Part shown: positions 5,098 to 5,308 of the stretch, piece after piece
Position numbering within the stretch: the stretch's first letter is position 1
Layout of the letters: each line of letters begins with the position of its first letter
Assembly (NCBI GenBank): GCA_021825025.1
Contig: JAKAIP010000056.1
Location: 1-5,308 of the forward strand
Direction: 5' to 3'
DNA from: a bacterium
GTDB taxonomy: Bacteria; Patescibacteria; Paceibacteria; UBA9973; SBAW01
Length of the DNA stretch: 5,308 bases
Position numbers and translations under genes: made by a program
The notes under the pieces: model-generated
Told to the model about the DNA's origin: nothing
Database searches by the model: none
Seen by the model: only the letters and a program-made list of their open reading frames with translations

Positions 5098-5308
5098 TTA
5101 CGATACTTTCTCGATACTAAGAGAAGCGGTCTTGCCATTCCAGCCGAGCTCGACGAGTCGGACACGATACTCACCGAATATTGCAGTGATGTCCTCAGCG
5201 GGAGAACTTAATCGCATGACAAGCGCGTCCTTACCCGGTATCGCTAACGTCAGATCAGCAATGCTCATATCGCCATGCTCGGTTATCCGATGTCCTCTTG
5301 CGACCAGT
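5098..5308 (-). CDS. C-terminal end of an unrecognised protein (5' part outside window)
   Basis: The minus strand is open from the window edge to a TAA at 5098-5100, giving 69 residues. The sequence has a balanced, protein-like composition with alternating hydrophobic residues, and ends in a beta-strand-like segment (YRVRLVELGWNGKTASLSIE). I do not recognise the family. The strand pattern suggests a small beta domain, but this is only an impression. The gene is convergent with the glutaredoxin gene; only 11 bp lie between the two stop codons, and no separate terminator is visible there. The coding call rests on the uninterrupted frame, plausible composition, and a stop placed just beyond the neighbouring gene. 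Confidence 0.7.
   Translation of the reverse strand, partial: LVARGHRITEHGDMSIADLTLAIPGKDALVMRLSSPAEDITAIFGEYRVRLVELGWNGKTASLSIEKVS

Noticed and set aside
5099..5118. Short direct repeat CGATACT at 5101-5107 and 5112-5118 next to the - strand stop codon
   Set aside because: It is a 7-base repeat inside a coding end, with no inverted repeats or duplicated target site, so there is no sign of a mobile element.

Overview
The window looks like a piece of a chromosome from a Patescibacteria/CPR bacterium, most likely of the Parcubacteria type. This is an inference from gene style, not a database result. It rests on a compact layout of roughly 50% GC, an 82-aa Cys/His-rich one-helix membrane protein with a Gly/Tyr-rich tail, a DUF192 protein anchored by a single helix, a secreted YaaH-like GH18 protein, and a B12-dependent ribonucleotide reductase. 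Several genes also carry an extended -10 element so close to the start codon that a leaderless mRNA is predicted. All reading frames use the standard code and end in TAA or TAG.

Layout, left to right. Positions 1-253 are the 3' two thirds of RNase P RNA (rnpB, + strand); its 5' part lies outside the window. An 18-bp perfect inverted repeat (256-300) separates it from the convergent nrdJ gene and probably terminates both. nrdJ (315-2738, - strand) encodes an ATP-cone-containing, adenosylcobalamin-dependent class II ribonucleoside-triphosphate reductase with all the expected cysteines. Upstream on the same strand lies a DUF192 gene (2779-3252), and a dyad resembling an NrdR box sits in the 40-bp gap. 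A 32-bp divergent spacer then holds two back-to-back extended -10 promoters, each placing its predicted start site on the A of the ATG: one for DUF192 and one for a secreted GH18-family protein (3285-4412, + strand). A promoter and a two-hairpin leader precede the small Cys/His-rich membrane protein (4492-4740), which ends at a strong terminator (4760-4792). A glutaredoxin-like gene follows (4820-5086). The last 211 bases hold the C-terminal end of an unrecognised - strand gene (5098-5308), which is convergent with the glutaredoxin.

How the genes may work together. NrdJ makes deoxynucleotides and needs a dithiol reductant for its C-terminal cysteine pair; the CPFC glutaredoxin two kilobases away is a plausible but unproven electron donor. 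The GH18 and DUF192 products act outside the cytoplasmic membrane. Apart from rnpB and nrdJ, the neighbourhood looks like ordinary, loosely linked CPR genes. I see no CRISPR array, insertion sequence, phage gene or defence system. The most notable points are the reduced P15 region of the RNase P RNA, the leaderless promoter arrangement, and the structured leader of the small membrane protein.
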